Below, piece by piece: positions 61,953-64,000 of a DNA stretch of 64,000 nucleotides. The stretch comes from Caprimulgus europaeus. Taxonomy: Eukaryota > Chordata > Aves > Caprimulgiformes > Caprimulgidae. The stretch's first letter is position 1. Every line of letters begins with the position of its first letter. Below the pieces are notes generated by a model. It was not told the origin of the DNA. It ran no database searches and was given only the letters and a program-made list of their open reading frames with translations. The stretch lies in NCBI GenBank assembly GCA_907165065.1, contig OU015526.1, positions 71,819,723-71,883,722 on the forward strand, written 5' to 3'. Both the position numbers and the translations under genes were made by a program.

Positions 61953-63906
61953 TTCCAACAATCGTTTACAGTTACGTTTCCTTGGAAATTTAGCCTTTCG
62001 TTTTAGCCTTACGTTTAGCCTAGACATCATCTATTCTGAGACTGGTGTTGGCTAAATCAACCTGGTACATACATGTAATTCTGCCTATTCTCTCATCAAA
62101 ATTGCATCCCTCATCTGCAAATATTCCCCATGAAAACCAACAAAACTAGTAAGTTTCTGTCAAACACAGGATTTCAACTGAATGGTTATTTTTCATCAAG
62201 GAAAAAGGGAAAGTTGAGAAGCTCTCTTCTAACTACTATATTTAAAATTGGTCATTTTGTCTCTATTTTCCTTCTAAACTGAGCAGTGTTCCACATAAAA
62301 CAAATATTCTGGAGTTGTGCATGTCATCCTCCCTTTCTGAAATAATTGTCAATAAAATTTTATAACATTCTCACACTACCCTGTATTTTGTTATGCCACC
62401 TATTTTGAGGTTTTTTATTATTATTATTTAAACTATTTCTTCCTTTGAAGTGCATCAGTTACTATAGAAACAGTTAGATATGCAAACCTGCATTGAATCC
62501 ACTAGCATAGAATAAAAAATTCTAATTTGATTGAATAGCTTGAAATTGGTGGAATAATGAAATATAAGAAATTAAGTGTTGCCTAAAATCCATGCCTTTG
62601 CTAGGATCAATATGAGGTGCAAAGAGTGAAATATTAAAGGATGATACTGAAGAAGCAAATATCAATGTTTTAAGCATGCTTAATCCCATCCAATATTACC
62701 ACTGAATTGTGTATTTTATTGAACCGTTTTTCCAGTGAGAAGATTTTAATGTAAAGATTAATTTCACTGCAAAACTCTGTGTGATTCATCATTCCAGGAA
62801 TTGGTATTAATTTAAAACAATTTAATAAAGTGTTCGATTTAATAAATTCAATTGATCAATTTAATAATTTGTCTTTTGTTGATAAAGAGAAATGTATTGA
62901 GTCTAAGTTATCAAAATTAGGATGTCTAAATTTTCTTTCAGTGCTTTACTGAAGTTAAAGCAAGACTTGGCTGAGATTTTACAATTGATTTTTCACCAAT
63001 TCCTTCACAGGTTAATACAATAGATTTGCTGGTTTGATTTTTTTACAGGTATGTGTAGATATAAGCAAATGTAATGTATACACACACATGCACACACTCT
63101 CATCTGTTCGTAAATTATCCTTTGTCTTTCATAGTTATAAAAACTCAGAAGTAATTGGCTTCTATAAGATGCTATAGTTGGTTCAAATAGGAACTGCACT
63201 CAGCGGCATCTTAGCTAGTTCTACTTCGAACAATCAATTACTACAACGATTAGAAACATACACTGAAAAAAAATGCTCTTAGAAGCTTGCTCCTGCCTTC
63301 AATACCCGTGAGATGTATTTTAGAGGTGACAGAAGCCTTTCAAACAGCCGAAATCAGAGCTGACAGTTCACCTTCTTACTAAACACCATGCTAACAAGCC
63401 TTCGATGTCGTTTCTGTGTGTACTACAGACCCCCTCACTCTTCCAAAAACTGCTGCACCAAACCTCCTGTTCTGGTCTCCCCCACAAAATAATATAAATT
63501 CCTGACCTCCATTTTTGCCAATACTGTTCTATCATTCAAACATTCATGTCAAATTGAAGGTTTTTAAATCATATTTAATTATTTGTTTCACTCAGGAACT
63601 ACTTAGAGTGAGATTATTAATTACTATTATTTGTGCTGAACTCAAAGAAAAATATCCCAGTGACTCCAAAGAGCTTTGAATCAGGCCCAAAGGGCTTAAA
63701 TGGGATTTAATTTATTCCTGGACTCTTACTGACCCTCTGCACAGAGAATAATTTAACTTATCTTGAAATTATGAATTAAATAGGCCGAGGATATATTTTT
63801 AATGGCTTTTTCAAATTGAAAAATACAATGAAAAATGGCATCTGTGTTTTATCAATCATTTGGACATTTTTGCAAGATCTTTTCTGGGTCTATATTGTGC
63901 CCTATG

Positions 63907-63956
63907 TTGGCTGGTTTTGGGGTGTTTTGTGGGGTTTTTGTTTTTGGGTTTTTTTC
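63907..63956 (+). repeat. G/T-rich low-complexity tract
   Basis: TTGG, TTTTGGGG, GTGGGG and TTTTGGG units interleaved with T-runs. The G clusters are on the plus strand. Confidence 0.75.
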
Positions 63957-64000
63957 ACATCAGTCAGTTATTTCTGAAGCAATAGATGATACTGAGTATT

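Larger units (their letters stand above)
61660..64000. other. Unique AT-rich DNA, no gene seen
   Basis: No gene or mobile element recognised. A T15 run is at 61722-61736, an A22 run at 61931-61952 and a TTA run near 62413-62430. The 62560-62890 stretch has dense ATTTAAT/TAAT words and no repeat match that I recognise. Confidence 0.5.

Overview
This is AT-rich vertebrate nuclear DNA from a bird. The diagnosis rests on its repeats. Eight chicken-repeat-1 (CR1) LINE copies of modern avian type are present, several ending in the CR1 3' octamer tail (ATTCTRTG units). Two much older CR1/L3-like remnants and six ERVL-type long terminal repeats (LTRs) are also present. The LTR sequences resemble families common in neoavian and passerine genomes; that finer placement is recalled, not computed. 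No host protein-coding exon, tRNA, rRNA, snRNA or other host RNA gene could be supported on either strand. The window is best read as intergenic or deep-intronic DNA, with no operons, CRISPR arrays or prokaryotic signals.

Layout: 1-4.5 kb is unique AT-rich DNA. A CR1 tail follows at 4.48-5.27 kb and a perfect (CTTTT)30 microsatellite at 7.87-8.01 kb. An ancient CR1 lies at 13.2-13.8 kb, a decayed LTR piece at 14.4-14.7 kb, and a complete solo LTR with 5-bp target duplications at 16.18-17.15 kb. The best-preserved CR1 (1.4 kb, minus strand, with readable reverse transcriptase) is at 18.0-19.4 kb. CR1 pieces follow at 22.2, 25.7-26.5 and 33.0-33.4 kb, with a truncated LTR at 26.9-27.5 kb. At 38.2-40.95 kb there is a composite: a plus-strand CR1 that seems to keep its CpG-dense 5' UTR and part of ORF1 but has lost the middle, with a minus-strand CR1 inserted in its 5' UTR. 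A second ancient CR1 is at 41.7-42.0 kb and a second ORF1-to-RT deleted CR1 at 47.8-49.1 kb. From 49.1 kb on no CR1 was seen. Three LTRs cluster at 56.8-61.7 kb, one of them a solo LTR with perfect 5-bp target duplications.

The coding remnants all belong to retroelements: CR1 ORF1 (Cys-containing/coiled-coil and GDSL-esterase parts) and CR1 ORF2 (reverse transcriptase C-terminal half). All are broken by truncation, indels or stops. Nothing indicates a functioning multi-gene system. The points most worth a second look are two independent CR1 copies whose internal deletions start at nearly the same ORF1 position just after the GDSL block; the CpG-dense block at 38.2-38.5 kb; a perfect 30-bp palindrome at 25,184-25,213 containing two inverted AAGGTCA half-sites; and a hairpin plus an 18-bp palindrome exactly at one LTR terminus.
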